Of a stretch of DNA of 64,000 nt, positions 8,970 through 18,113 are shown one piece after another; position 1 is the first letter of the stretch; the number at the start of each line of letters is the position of its first letter. The stretch spans positions 3,030,501 through 3,094,500 of the forward strand of contig NZ_CP115768.1 in assembly GCF_027912835.1 (NCBI RefSeq), written 5' to 3'. The notes under the pieces are model-generated. The model was not told the DNA's origin. It searched no databases and worked only from the letters and a program-made list of their open reading frames with translations. A program made the translations under genes and the position numbers. Source of the stretch: Paracoccus sediminicola. GTDB lineage: Bacteria > Pseudomonadota > Alphaproteobacteria > Rhodobacterales > Rhodobacteraceae.

Positions 8970-10199
8970 CTATGGTTTCGGAAAGCCCAGCGCGCCTTCG
9001 ACCGTCGAGAAATGCGCCTGCCAGCTAGGAACCGGGTGCGGCGCGTGTCTTTGCGGTGGCGAGGCGGCAAGCGCCTCTACCGCCTCGGCCCAAGCCTCGG
9101 GCCGGTCCGGCGGCAGGAGCTGCGCATGATCGCCCAGCAATTCGCGTGCAACCGGTAGCGGGCTCGTCAGCACGGCCACGCCTCGCCCGGCCGCCTCGGT
9201 AAGCGGCAGGCCGAAGCCCTCGGCGTGGGACGGCATCAGCAGAGCATGACACCGCGCCAGCAATGCGGCGACGCTTGCATCGGAGAGGCCGGGACATTCC
9301 AAGACCGGGCTGTCTGGTGGCAGTGTATCCAGCCGGGCGAAAACCGCCTCGTTCCGCCAGCCACGACGGCCGATCACCACAAGCTGCGGCATGTCCGGAC
9401 CGGGCAGCCGCGCGTCTAATATCTCCCACGCATCGAGCAGCAGCGCGTGGTTCTTGCGCGGCTCGATCGTCCCGATGGTAACGAAAAAGGGGCGCGACAG
9501 GTCGAGCTGCGCCGGGATCTGCGCCGCGTCGGGCAGGGCCAGCGCGGTGCCGATATGGGCGGTTATGATCTCGGGGGAACGGGTGATGGCAAGCCGGCGG
9601 CGCCACAGCTCGATCTCTGACCGCGTCGCATCGGAAATCGCAATCACCAGATCGGCAAGCGTGATCGCCGCCATGAATTTGTCGCGAAAGGCTGCGGACT
9701 GATCCTCGCGGGTGAACTCGGGATGCGACAGCGGGATCGTGTCATGTATCATCACCGCCCGGCGCAGCCCCTTGAGGTTGCGCAGAAGGGCGGGCCGCAG
9801 ATTGCTATGCCCCAGATTGAGATAGGCGGCTCCGGGAAGTTGCTGCTCGATCCGGTGCAAAAGACCGCGTCCGCCCGACCCGGTGACACAGAGCGCCATA
9901 CGCCGCAATGCGGTGGCGGCGCGCCCGCGCGGCCCGCGATGCCCCGCCATGCGTTCCCGCCATCCGCTCTGCGCGACCATGCCTGAATTGTCGCCCTCCA
10001 GCCAGCGCAGCACCGCATGCCCGGCCTCTGGCGGCAAAAGCGCCTGACCGCGTGCCACGCGGCAGAGAAGAAGATGCGGACGCTCGGCGATATGACGCAG
10101 CCAGGCCGCCTCGACCCGGTCGATACCGGTCAGCGGTCCGGTGCCAATGCGCGAGACCAGCCTGGAAATATCGAGAACGAGCGGCGGCTCAGCCCTCAT
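8970..10199 (-). CDS. Glycosyltransferase family 4
   Basis: The 409-residue product has a GT-B fold: an N-terminal acceptor domain (VLDISRLVSRIGTGPLTGIDRVE) and a C-terminal nucleotide-sugar domain with FVTIGTIEPRKNH near residue 235 and PSHAEGFGLPLTEA near 325, the EGFGLP motif typical of GT4 enzymes that use retaining chemistry. The sugar cannot be deduced. Its first bases overlap the end of galE by 11, so it belongs to the same transcript. An alternative start inside is possible, but this ATG gives the normal domain beginning. Confidence 0.87.
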   Translation of the reverse strand: MRAEPPLVLDISRLVSRIGTGPLTGIDRVEAAWLRHIAERPHLLLCRVARGQALLPPEAGHAVLRWLEGDNSGMVAQSGWRERMAGHRGPRGRAATALRRMALCVTGSGGRGLLHRIEQQLPGAAYLNLGHSNLRPALLRNLKGLRRAVMIHDTIPLSHPEFTREDQSAAFRDKFMAAITLADLVIAISDATRSEIELWRRRLAITRSPEIITAHIGTALALPDAAQIPAQLDLSRPFFVTIGTIEPRKNHALLLDAWEILDARLPGPDMPQLVVIGRRGWRNEAVFARLDTLPPDSPVLECPGLSDASVAALLARCHALLMPSHAEGFGLPLTEAAGRGVAVLTSPLPVARELLGDHAQLLPPDRPEAWAEAVEALAASPPQRHAPHPVPSWQAHFSTVEGALGFPKP

Positions 10200-11190
10200 A
10201 TCCGCCGTTCTGATGCCAGCGCCAGGCGTCGCGGATCATCTGCGGCATGGTCGATCGGTCCGGGGTCCAGCCAAGGATGTCGCCGGCTTTCTTGCTGCCA
10301 GAGACCAGCTTGACCGCGTCGCCCGCACGCCGGGGGCCGTCCTCCATCGGGACCGGGCGGTTGGTCACATTCCCTGCGGCCGCGACAACCTCGCGGACCG
10401 AGAACCCGTCTCCGGTGCCAAGGCAGAACACCTCGGTCCCGCCATTCTGCGGACCATTGCCTGCGCGCTGCCATTCCAGCCCCTGCACATGCGCGTCGAC
10501 CAGATCCATCACATGCACATAGTCACGGATGCAGGTGCCGTCCTCGGTCGGATAATCCGTGCCGTGTATGGTCAGCGCGGGCCGCTTTCCGTCCACCGCG
10601 TCGAGGATCAGCGGAACGAGATGGGTCTCCGGCTGATGGAATTCACCGACCTCGGTGTCTGGGTCGGCGCCCGCGACGTTGAAATACCGAAAGATCACGC
10701 TATTCAGCCCGTCAGAGGCGGCAAAATCCTTCAGCATGTCCTCAATGGCGCGCTTCGAGGCACCATAGGCATTCAGCGGAAGCTGCGGCGTGGTCTCATC
10801 CAGCACGACACCGTCATGATCGCCATAGGTCGCGCAGGTCGAACTGAACACGAAGGTCTTGACCCCGGCGGCGAGCGTTGCCTCGATCAGGTTCAGCGAG
10901 GCGCAGACATTGCCGCGCCAGTACTTGCCAGGCTGCGACATCGCCTCACCGACCTGGCTCAGCGCCGCGAAATGCATCACCGCGACGGGCTTGTGTTTCG
11001 CGAACACCTCGTCCAGCCGGGCGCGGTCCATGAGGTCGCCTTCTTCGAACGGACCGAACTTCACCGCGTCCCGCCAGCCGGTGACGAGGCTGTCATAGGT
11101 CACCGGCGTAAAACCGGCAGCCCTCAGAGCCTTGCACGCATGCGAGCCGATATAACCGGCACCGCCGGTGACCAATACTGTATCGCGCAT
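10189..11190 (-). CDS. galE: UDP-glucose 4-epimerase GalE
   Basis: GalE interconverts UDP-glucose and UDP-galactose with bound NAD. The 333-residue protein has the Rossmann motif GGAGYIGSH at residues 8-16, the catalytic SSTCATYG serine/threonine region near 120 and the YGASK tyrosine-lysine pair near 145. The length is normal. The ATG overlaps the galU stop in TAATG form. Beside GalU it supplies UDP-galactose (and perhaps UDP-GalNAc) for the glycan operon. Confidence 0.94.
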   Translation of the reverse strand: MRDTVLVTGGAGYIGSHACKALRAAGFTPVTYDSLVTGWRDAVKFGPFEEGDLMDRARLDEVFAKHKPVAVMHFAALSQVGEAMSQPGKYWRGNVCASLNLIEATLAAGVKTFVFSSTCATYGDHDGVVLDETTPQLPLNAYGASKRAIEDMLKDFAASDGLNSVIFRYFNVAGADPDTEVGEFHQPETHLVPLILDAVDGKRPALTIHGTDYPTEDGTCIRDYVHVMDLVDAHVQGLEWQRAGNGPQNGGTEVFCLGTGDGFSVREVVAAAGNVTNRPVPMEDGPRRAGDAVKLVSGSKKAGDILGWTPDRSTMPQMIRDAWRWHQNGGYEG

Positions 11191-12083
11191 TACTCGGCCG
11201 CGCGCTGAAGCGAGATGACCTCGTTCAGGTAATCGAGGAACTCTTCACGCAGATCGTCCCGCTCCAGCCCATAGGCCACGGTGGCTTGCAGGAAACCGCC
11301 TTTCGAGCCGCAATCGTAACGCTGACCACGGAAGCGCAGGCCGAACACATCGCGCCCGGCGGTGATCTCATCGGCGATGGCGTCGGTCAGCTGGATCTCT
11401 CCGCCCGCGCCTTCGCGAAGCTTGTTGAGGTTTTGCAGCACTGTCGGTGCCAGGATGTACCGGCCGATCACAGCGAGGTTCGACGGCGGGTTCTCCTTGG
11501 GTTTCTCGACCAGGCCCTTCGCCTTGACGATAGCGCCCATATCCTCTGAGACGTCGAGGACGCCGTAGGACTTGGTCTTCTCGGTCGGGACCTCCATCGT
11601 GGCGACCATGGTGCCGCCGGTCTCGGCATGGGCCTCGATCATCTGCTGGAGGCAGGGCGGCTCGCCCATGATGACGTCATCGGTCAGGATCACGGCGACG
11701 GGTTCGTCGTCCTGCACCAGACGGCGGGCGCACCAGACCGCATGTCCAAGCCCCATGGCCTTGTGCTGGCGGACATAGGCAATCGCGCCGGACTGCATGT
11801 TGGTCGCGCGAAGCTCTTCCAGCAGTTCGAGTTTGTTCGTGCGTTTCAGCGTCGCTTCCAGCTCATGCGCGTGATCGAAATAATCTTCAAGCGCGCCTTT
11901 TCCGCGCGAAGTAACGAAAATAAATTCCTCAATTCCGGCGGCGCGCGCTTCGTCAATTGCATATTGGATAAGCGGTCTGTCGACCAAGGTCATGATTTCC
12001 TTGGGAATAGACTTTGTTGCGGGCAGAAAGCGCGTGCCCAATCCTGCGACCGGGAAAATAGCCTTGGTGACCTTGCGACTCAT
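11190..12083 (-). CDS. galU: UTP-glucose-1-phosphate uridylyltransferase GalU
   Basis: GalU makes UDP-glucose from UTP and glucose-1-phosphate in the cytoplasm. The N-terminus has the nucleotidyltransferase signature (PVAGLGTRFLPATKSIPKE), and the protein of about 297 residues is of normal length with the GalU-type LTDDVI motif and a C-terminal glycine-rich end. The frame is open from 12101, but the ATG at 12083 has GGAGAA at good spacing and gives the standard MSRKVTKAIFP start. The 78 bases upstream are AT-rich for this genome and could hold an internal promoter. Confidence 0.94.
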   Translation of the reverse strand: MSRKVTKAIFPVAGLGTRFLPATKSIPKEIMTLVDRPLIQYAIDEARAAGIEEFIFVTSRGKGALEDYFDHAHELEATLKRTNKLELLEELRATNMQSGAIAYVRQHKAMGLGHAVWCARRLVQDDEPVAVILTDDVIMGEPPCLQQMIEAHAETGGTMVATMEVPTEKTKSYGVLDVSEDMGAIVKAKGLVEKPKENPPSNLAVIGRYILAPTVLQNLNKLREGAGGEIQLTDAIADEITAGRDVFGLRFRGQRYDCGSKGGFLQATVAYGLERDDLREEFLDYLNEVISLQRAAE

Positions 12084-12161
12084 GACGTGTTTCTCCATCA
12101 AAATCAGAGACAGTTTAATTGCTGTTTTAGTTGCAAGACGACCGAGTCGACAAGCACCGCC

Positions 12162-13388
12162 TCAAACGAATGCCGAAAGCGATAGGTTCCGACGGTTTTC
12201 CGCCGATTCCAGCTCTGCCGCGAGCCGGGCGGGAAACCGCGCAAATCTCATCGTCGGCTCGTCCGGTTCAGCGCGTCCCCACACCCCGCCAAGCTGTTCG
12301 AACCAGCCGGACGATGTGAGGCGCAGACGATGCGGGATGACTGTCGGGCTGAGCAGCACCAAGCTGACAACGTTGCCTGCCTGAATCGCGGCATGCGCCC
12401 GCTGCCGAAGGTCTTGCGCCTGCCAGTGCCAGCCGCCAAGCGCGATGTGGCGCCGCTCGGGCAGGGACACGGGCAGAAAGGCCGAGCCCGCGCCGCGCAT
12501 CGGATCGGGCGGATCGGGAAGCGGTGCGGACATTCCATCGGCGTGGCCGGCGCTGAGCGTTGCCAGAAGGCCACGCACCCCCAGCGGGTCAATCCGCCCG
12601 TCCAGCATATGACGCAAGATCCGCCGCCGCGCACGCGCCTCCGCGTCGGGCGCGAGCAGCCCGCCATGATGGCGCCGCGCAAAGAGCGCTGCCGAACGTC
12701 CCTCCTGCCGCAAGTCACGCGGGGCGCGGTTGTCGTGGCGCGTTGGGCTCCCGCCGCGCAGATGGATCACCTGAGCGTCGGGAATGATGGCTGTGAGCGC
12801 GGTGGGAAAGGCTGCGGCCAGACGCAGGTTCACGTCCGACTCATCGAGGTGATAGGAAAAGACCGGGTCGAACCCGCCGATCCTGCGCAGCGCATCGGCG
12901 CGGAACGCGCAATTCGTGCCGAGCGTGCTGACCGGCGTACCATCTTCCACCGGCAATGCCTCCGGCGATGCCAGCGGCGGCAGATTGCGCGGCTGCCCCG
13001 CCGGCGTGATCCGATGGCTGCGCGCCTGCCAGCTGAAACCGTCGCGGTCCCGGGTCCAGCCGGTGGCGGCGATGATCTCGGGCCGGGCAAAGGCGGCGCT
13101 CAGCCGTGCCAGCCAGTTCGGCTCGGCCACTGCGTCGTCGTCGATGAAGGCAATGATGTCCCCGGCGGCTGCGGCGACCCCAAGATTGCGCGCGACCGAG
13201 ATGTTCGGGACGTCGCATTGCAGCCGCTTTATGGCAAGGTCCTGGCGCTGTACCAGACCCGCTTGATCTGCCACGAGAATGATCTCGAAATCGGGATGGT
13301 TCTGGTAGCTCAGCGCCGTCAGGCAGTGTCGCAGATGTTCGGGCCGCCCCTGCGAGACCACGACCAGACTCGTTCGCGGCAGGCTCAC
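12162..13388 (-). CDS. Glycosyltransferase family 2
   Basis: The 408-residue product starts with a GT-A domain: TSLVVVSQGRPEHLRHCLTAL at the beginning, EIILVAD near 35, the SVARNLGVAAAAGDIIAFIDDDA stretch with its DDD metal site near 85, and a later HLDESDVNLRL segment. The C-terminal 150 residues after the transferase domain are not recognised. The start overlaps the kdsB stop by 4 bases. A gap of 78 bases separates it from galU downstream. Confidence 0.85.
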   Translation of the reverse strand: MSLPRTSLVVVSQGRPEHLRHCLTALSYQNHPDFEIILVADQAGLVQRQDLAIKRLQCDVPNISVARNLGVAAAAGDIIAFIDDDAVAEPNWLARLSAAFARPEIIAATGWTRDRDGFSWQARSHRITPAGQPRNLPPLASPEALPVEDGTPVSTLGTNCAFRADALRRIGGFDPVFSYHLDESDVNLRLAAAFPTALTAIIPDAQVIHLRGGSPTRHDNRAPRDLRQEGRSAALFARRHHGGLLAPDAEARARRRILRHMLDGRIDPLGVRGLLATLSAGHADGMSAPLPDPPDPMRGAGSAFLPVSLPERRHIALGGWHWQAQDLRQRAHAAIQAGNVVSLVLLSPTVIPHRLRLTSSGWFEQLGGVWGRAEPDEPTMRFARFPARLAAELESAENRRNLSLSAFV

Positions 13389-14185
13389 GCCTGACCCATC
13401 TCCCGCAACATGGCCTCGATGCGCGGGATGTCTTCGGGGTTGTTCAGTTCCCAGAACTGACGCCCGCGCGCCTCGACCTCGACGCAGAGCAGGCGGCGCC
13501 CGTTTTCCAGGAAGCGCAGCTGCTCAAGCCCTTCCAGCTTTTCGAGCCGCCCTTCCGGCCAGCCGGGATAGGCCGCGAGCGCATCCGGGCGATACGCATA
13601 GACACCGACATGATGAAAGACCGGGGTGGGCTCGTCCGGTTCGTAATCGCGGCCGGCGAAGGGGATCACCTCTTTCGAGAAATAAAGCCCCTGCATCTCG
13701 GTGCCGAAAACCGCGGTGGTGCCGCCAACACGTCCCGCGGCGCGGTCGGCCAGCAGATCGGCGCGCATCTGGCCCGAGCAGCGCAGCACCGGCGTCGCTA
13801 CCCCCGCCTGTTCATCGGCGCGCAGCCCGGCGATGAGATCTTCGATGAACCATGCTGGGGTCAGCGGCGCGTCGCCCTGAAGATTGACCACGATCTCGGG
13901 CGAGAGGCCCAGATTGGCGACCGCTTCGGCGCAGCGCTCGGTGCCGTTGCGGCAGGTTTCCGAGGTCATCACCACCTCGGCGCCAAAGCCTTCTGCGGCA
14001 TCGCGGATGCGGTCGTCATCGGTGGCCACCACCACGCGGTCCACCCCTTTAACCCCGGTGGCGGCCTGCCAGCTTCGTGCGATCAGCGAGGCGCTTTCGC
14101 CCGTGGCGCCACGCAATTCTGCCAGCGGCTTGCCGGGATAGCGGGTCGAGGCGTAGCGCGCCGGGATCACGATCAGGACGGACAT
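13385..14185 (-). CDS. kdsB: 3-deoxy-manno-octulosonate cytidylyltransferase (CMP-Kdo synthetase)
   Basis: KdsB activates Kdo as CMP-Kdo for lipid A core, or for the Kdo linker of group 2 capsules. The 266-residue protein has the family start IPARYASTRYPGKPLAEL, the VVNLQGDAPL motif near 105 and a normal length. The ATG shares one base with the cysQ stop. Its position beside a KpsM-like permease and several glycosyltransferases means it could be the capsule-dedicated version (KpsU type); the sequence alone does not decide. Confidence 0.92.
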   Translation of the reverse strand: MSVLIVIPARYASTRYPGKPLAELRGATGESASLIARSWQAATGVKGVDRVVVATDDDRIRDAAEGFGAEVVMTSETCRNGTERCAEAVANLGLSPEIVVNLQGDAPLTPAWFIEDLIAGLRADEQAGVATPVLRCSGQMRADLLADRAAGRVGGTTAVFGTEMQGLYFSKEVIPFAGRDYEPDEPTPVFHHVGVYAYRPDALAAYPGWPEGRLEKLEGLEQLRFLENGRRLLCVEVEARGRQFWELNNPEDIPRIEAMLREMGQA

Positions 14186-14988
14186 TAGCCCTCTTCTTTC
14201 ACCAACAGCACGCCCGGCGCATAGGCGATGAAGAACGGGTTCTCGAAACCCGGCTTGCCATAGCCGAGCGGGGTGTGGTCATCGAAACGCACGACCTCAC
14301 CGCCCGCGCCGCGCAGCACAGCGTCGCCCGCTGCGGTGTCCCATTCCATCGTCCGGCCGAGACGCGGATAAAGATCCGCTTCTCCGGTCGCCACGAGACA
14401 GAATTTCAGCGAGGAACCCGCCGAGGTCATGTCGCGCGTTTTATAGCGCCCGATATAGGCATCGGTCGCTGCGTCGCGATGGGATTTCGACGCCACCACC
14501 ATCAGCCCGCGATTATCGGGCATCGGATTGACCCCGATCGGTGCGGTCTCGCCAGGCTCTGACCCGAAGCTGCCGGTTTCCTCGACCGAGCGCCCGTCGC
14601 CGGTGGTATAGAACAGCCGCTGCTTGGCCGGAGCGTAGACCACCCCGCGCACGGGCACCCCATCCTCGACATAGGCGATATTGACGGTGAAATCGCCACG
14701 CCGCTGCACGAATTCCTTGGTGCCATCCAGCGGATCGACGATCAGAAAGCTCCGCACTGTCTGTTCATGACTTTCCGCCTGCTCCTCGGTGACCAGGGGG
14801 ATATCGGGAAACGCTTCCCGCAGCCCCCGCGAGATCAGAGCATCAGCCGCCTCGTCAGCCTCTGTCACGGGCGAGTCGTCGGATTTCGAGCGGACCTCGA
14901 AATCGTCGGAGTTATAGATCTCCATGATCTTCTCGCCGGCCTCCAGAGCCAGCTGCCGCATCACGGAGGTGAGCTTGTCGAATTCCAT
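14185..14988 (-). CDS. cysQ: 3'(2'),5'-bisphosphate nucleotidase CysQ
   Basis: CysQ hydrolyses PAP, the by-product of PAPS use, to AMP. The product of about 267 residues is an inositol monophosphatase-fold enzyme with DSPVTEADEAAD near 40, EEQAE near 70, the metal motif VDPLDGTKEF near 88 and EWDTAAGDA near 212. The frame extends upstream to 15423, but that part overlaps the divergent permease gene; the ATG at 14988, after GGGGCGAGG, gives the usual N-terminus. It is the first gene of the glycan operon, whose last gene is a sulfotransferase, so PAP removal fits the context. Confidence 0.92.
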   Translation of the reverse strand: MEFDKLTSVMRQLALEAGEKIMEIYNSDDFEVRSKSDDSPVTEADEAADALISRGLREAFPDIPLVTEEQAESHEQTVRSFLIVDPLDGTKEFVQRRGDFTVNIAYVEDGVPVRGVVYAPAKQRLFYTTGDGRSVEETGSFGSEPGETAPIGVNPMPDNRGLMVVASKSHRDAATDAYIGRYKTRDMTSAGSSLKFCLVATGEADLYPRLGRTMEWDTAAGDAVLRGAGGEVVRFDDHTPLGYGKPGFENPFFIAYAPGVLLVKEEG

Positions 14989-15070
14989 ATCCTCGCCCCT
15001 ATCTCGATTCATCATCAATGCCCTGACCGATTGTGCAGGCGCTTTGCTCTCCTTATGATGTGTCACCGGA

Positions 15071-15091
15071 GGCAGGGCAAGCCGCCCTGCC
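15071..15091. repeat. Perfect 8-bp inverted repeat between the divergent glycan operon and permease gene
   Basis: GGCAGGGC (15071-15078) and GCCCTGCC (15084-15091) form a perfect stem around a 5-base loop. It ends 14 bases before the permease ATG and touches its ribosome site (AGAGAGGG). It could be an operator or a leader hairpin that affects translation. No known factor is assigned. Confidence 0.6.
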
Positions 15092-15105
15092 AGAGAGGGC
15101 GGAAC

Positions 15106-15927
15106 ATGTTCGAGCAGCGTCAGACCAGGAATATGTTCCAGGCCGCGCTGACGACCATCGCGCTGATCTATCACATGACCGTCTACAAGCTGCGCAAGAC
15201 CAACCGCAACGCGGTCGCCGGTCTGATGATGACGGTTCTGCGCGCGATGATCATGGTCGCGGTGTTCTTCCTGATCTTCTACGTGATCGGGATCCGCGAG
15301 TCGCCGATCCGCGGCAATTTCATCGTCTATATCATGACCGGCATCTTCATGTTCATGACGCATAATATGGCGATACAGGCGGTCCTGTCGGCGGAGGGCC
15401 CGGTTTCCGCCCTGATGAAGCACGCGCCGATGAACACGGCGATCGGGATCACGGCAAGCGCGCTCGCCGCGCTGTATCAGCAGGTGCTGGCCTGCGCGGT
15501 GCTGTTGCTGCTGACCAATAAATTCATCGAGCCGCTGAACATCGAATCCCTCTATCCCTGCATTGGCCTGTTCCTGCTGGCCTGGTTCTCGGGCTGCTGC
15601 ATCGGGATGCTGTTCCGGGCCTTGATGCCGTGGTGGCCGCAGGCGGTGGCGATGCTCAGCCAGTTCTATCGGCGGCTGAACATGATCTCGTCGGGAAAGA
15701 TGGTCGTTGCCAACACGCTACCGCCGATGATGTTGAACATGTTCGACTGGAACCCGCTCTTTCATGTCATCGATCAGACGCGCGGTTTTGCCTTCGTGAA
15801 CTACACCCCGCATAATTCCAGCATCAGCTATCCGATCTATGTTTCGCTGGCCTTGGCCATGATCGGTCTGATGGGCGAGTTTTTCACCCGCAATCAGGTT
15901 TCGCTGAGCTGGTCCGCCGGTCGCTGA
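15106..15927 (+). CDS. ABC-2 type permease, KpsM/polysaccharide-export-like
   Basis: The product of about 273 residues has a cytoplasmic start (MFEQRQTRNMFQAALTTIALIYHMTVYKL family-like) and about six transmembrane helices, in the pattern of KpsM/Wzm-type exporters of capsular or O-antigen glycans. The ATG at 15106 follows AGAGAGGGCGG; the longer upstream frame is antisense to cysQ. No ATP-binding partner is next to it: dnaK follows at 16133. It diverges from the glycan operon, which suggests that it exports that product with an ATPase encoded elsewhere. Confidence 0.78.
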   Translation: MFEQRQTRNMFQAALTTIALIYHMTVYKLRKTNRNAVAGLMMTVLRAMIMVAVFFLIFYVIGIRESPIRGNFIVYIMTGIFMFMTHNMAIQAVLSAEGPVSALMKHAPMNTAIGITASALAALYQQVLACAVLLLLTNKFIEPLNIESLYPCIGLFLLAWFSGCCIGMLFRALMPWWPQAVAMLSQFYRRLNMISSGKMVVANTLPPMMLNMFDWNPLFHVIDQTRGFAFVNYTPHNSSISYPIYVSLALAMIGLMGEFFTRNQVSLSWSAGR

Positions 15928-15995
15928 GCCGCGCTGCGCCTTGATGCGGTTCGGGAAATTGTCGCGATTCTGGCATATTCCGCCCGGCAGGAGTT

Positions 15996-16024
15996 CTTGC
16001 AGCCCGTTTTCGCCCTTCCTATAT
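15996..16024 (+). promoter_or_regulatory. Candidate heat-shock (RpoH-type) promoter of dnaK
   Basis: CTTG at 15996-15999 and CCTATAT at 16018-16024 are separated by 18 bases, close to the CTTG-N17/18-CYTATNT pattern reported for alphaproteobacterial RpoH promoters. It lies about 110 bases before the dnaK ATG. No CIRCE element was seen in the 205-base gap. Assigned by eye. Confidence 0.5.
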
Positions 16025-16132
16025 AGCCCTCGAACCGGCCAGCTGGCCGGCACGTCAAACAATGGGATCAGGTCTGCGGGGGCCATTCACGGACCCGGGG
16101 CCGCCGAAATCGCCGGAAGAGAGGTTTGAAAT

Positions 16133-18046
16133 ATGTCTAAAGTCATCGGGATCGACCTGGGCACCACCAATAGCTGTATCGCCATCATGGACGGCAGCCA
16201 GCCGAAAGTTGTGGAAAACAGTGAAGGTGCGCGCACCACGCCGTCGATCGTTGCCTTTACCGAAAACGAACGCCTGGTGGGCCAGTCGGCCAAGCGTCAG
16301 GCTGTCACCAACCCCACCAACACCATCTTCGCCGTCAAGCGTCTGATCGGGCGCCGCATCGGCGATGAAGCGGTCGAGAAGGACAAGAAGCTGGTCCCCT
16401 ACGACATTGTCGACGGCGGCAATGGCGATGCATGGGTCGAAGCGCGGGGCGAGAAATACTCACCGGCGCAGATCAGCGCCATGATTCTCGGCAAGATGAA
16501 GGAAACCGCTGAATCCTATCTGGGTGAAGAGGTCAGCCAGGCGGTCATCACCGTCCCGGCCTATTTCAACGACGCACAACGTCAGGCGACGAAGGATGCC
16601 GGCAAGATCGCCGGTCTCGAAGTGCTGCGCATCATCAATGAACCGACCGCGGCCGCTCTGGCCTATGGTCTGGACAAGAAGGACAGCAAGACCATCGCGG
16701 TTTACGACCTCGGCGGCGGCACCTTCGACATCACCATTCTGGAAATCGACGACGGGCTGTTCGAGGTGAAATCGACCAACGGGGACACGTTCCTTGGCGG
16801 TGAAGATTTCGACATGCGGATCGTCAACTATCTCGCTGACGAGTTCAAAAAGGAACACGGTGTCGATCTGACCAAGGACAAGATGGCCCTTCAGCGCCTG
16901 AAAGAGGCCGCGGAAAAGGCCAAGATCGAGCTGTCCTCTTCGACCCAGACCGAGATCAACCAGCCGTTCATCTCGATGGACAAGGATACGGGCACGCCGC
17001 TGCACATGGTCGTCAAGCTGACCCGCGCCAAGCTGGACAGCCTGGTCGGCGATCTGGTCAAGAAGACCATGAAACCCTGCCAGGACGCGCTGAAGGATGC
17101 CGGCGTCTCGAAATCCGACATTGACGAGGTGATCCTCGTCGGCGGTCAGACCCGGATGCCGCTTGTCATCGAAGAGGTCACCAAGTTCTTCGGCAAGGAG
17201 CCTCATAAGGGCGTGAACCCCGATGAGGTCGTGGCGCTTGGCGCGGCGATCCAGGGCGGTGTGCTGCAAGGCGACGTGAAGGACGTGGTTCTGCTGGACG
17301 TGACCCCGCTGTCGCTGGGGATCGAAACGCTGGGCGGCGTGTTCACGCGGCTGATCGACCGCAACACCACCATCCCGACCAAGAAGTCGCAGATCTTCTC
17401 GACCGCCGAAGACAACCAGGGCGCCGTGACGATCCGGGTCTTCCAAGGCGAGCGTGAGATGGCTGCCGACAACAAGCTGCTCGGCCAGTTCAACCTCGAG
17501 GATATTCCCCCTGCCCCGCGCGGTATGCCGCAGATCGAGGTGACCTTCGACATCGACGCCAACGGCATCGTGAACGTGTCGGCCAAGGATAAGGGCACCG
17601 GCAAGGAGCAGAAGATCACCATCCAGGCATCGGGCGGTCTGTCCGATGAGGATATCGAGCGCATGGTGAAAGACGCCGAGGACAACGCCGAGGCCGATAA
17701 GGGCCGCCGCGAACTCGTCGAGGTCAAGAACCAGGCCGAAAGCCTCATCCACTCGACCAAGAAGTCGCTGGAAGATCACGGCGACAAGGTGGATGAATCC
17801 ACGGTCGAGGCAATCGAGCTGGCGGTGAATGCCTTGGAAGACGCGCTGAAGACCGACGATGCCGGCAAGATCAAGGGCGGCATCCAGAATGTCATGGATG
17901 CGTCGATGAAGCTCGGCGAGGCGATCTATAAGTCGCAATCCGAAGAAGGCGGGGACGAGGCTCCGGCAGAGGACGGTCCGCGTGACGTGGATGACGATAT
18001 CGTCGACGCCGATTTCGAGGATCTCGACGACGACAAGCGCAAGTAA
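16133..18046 (+). CDS. dnaK: Molecular chaperone DnaK (Hsp70)
   Basis: The 637-residue protein is a full-length Hsp70 that binds unfolded segments in an ATP-driven cycle with DnaJ and GrpE. The nucleotide domain opens with [13 protein letters not shown], has [14 protein letters not shown] near 195 and [11 protein letters not shown] near 335. The substrate domain and helical lid follow, and the tail ends in the acidic [15 protein letters not shown], close to the usual EEVKDK-type end. GAGAGG precedes the ATG. A candidate RpoH promoter lies upstream and dnaJ downstream. Confidence 0.98.
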   Translation: MSKVIGIDLGTTNSCIAIMDGSQPKVVENSEGARTTPSIVAFTENERLVGQSAKRQAVTNPTNTIFAVKRLIGRRIGDEAVEKDKKLVPYDIVDGGNGDAWVEARGEKYSPAQISAMILGKMKETAESYLGEEVSQAVITVPAYFNDAQRQATKDAGKIAGLEVLRIINEPTAAALAYGLDKKDSKTIAVYDLGGGTFDITILEIDDGLFEVKSTNGDTFLGGEDFDMRIVNYLADEFKKEHGVDLTKDKMALQRLKEAAEKAKIELSSSTQTEINQPFISMDKDTGTPLHMVVKLTRAKLDSLVGDLVKKTMKPCQDALKDAGVSKSDIDEVILVGGQTRMPLVIEEVTKFFGKEPHKGVNPDEVVALGAAIQGGVLQGDVKDVVLLDVTPLSLGIETLGGVFTRLIDRNTTIPTKKSQIFSTAEDNQGAVTIRVFQGEREMAADNKLLGQFNLEDIPPAPRGMPQIEVTFDIDANGIVNVSAKDKGTGKEQKITIQASGGLSDEDIERMVKDAEDNAEADKGRRELVEVKNQAESLIHSTKKSLEDHGDKVDESTVEAIELAVNALEDALKTDDAGKIKGGIQNVMDASMKLGEAIYKSQSEEGGDEAPAEDGPRDVDDDIVDADFEDLDDDKRK

Positions 18047-18061
18047 GCGCGGATGAACGAC

Positions 18062-18096
18062 GAGACCGGTCCGGGCGTCCCGTTCGGGCCGGTCTC
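18062..18096 (+). repeat. Inverted repeat in the dnaK-dnaJ gap
   Basis: GAGACCGG (18062-18069) pairs with CCGGTCTC (18089-18096), giving a perfect 8-bp stem with a GC-rich 19-base interior that can itself pair partly. It has no T-run, so it is not a typical terminator. It could lower dnaJ relative to dnaK, or protect the dnaK mRNA 3' end. Confidence 0.6.
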
Positions 18097-18113
18097 TGCG
18101 TAAGGAACACGCC

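Noticed and set aside
14989..15423. Extension of cysQ upstream to 15423
   Set aside because: That part is antisense to the permease gene and does not look like a CysQ N-terminus; the ATG at 14988 gives the normal start.
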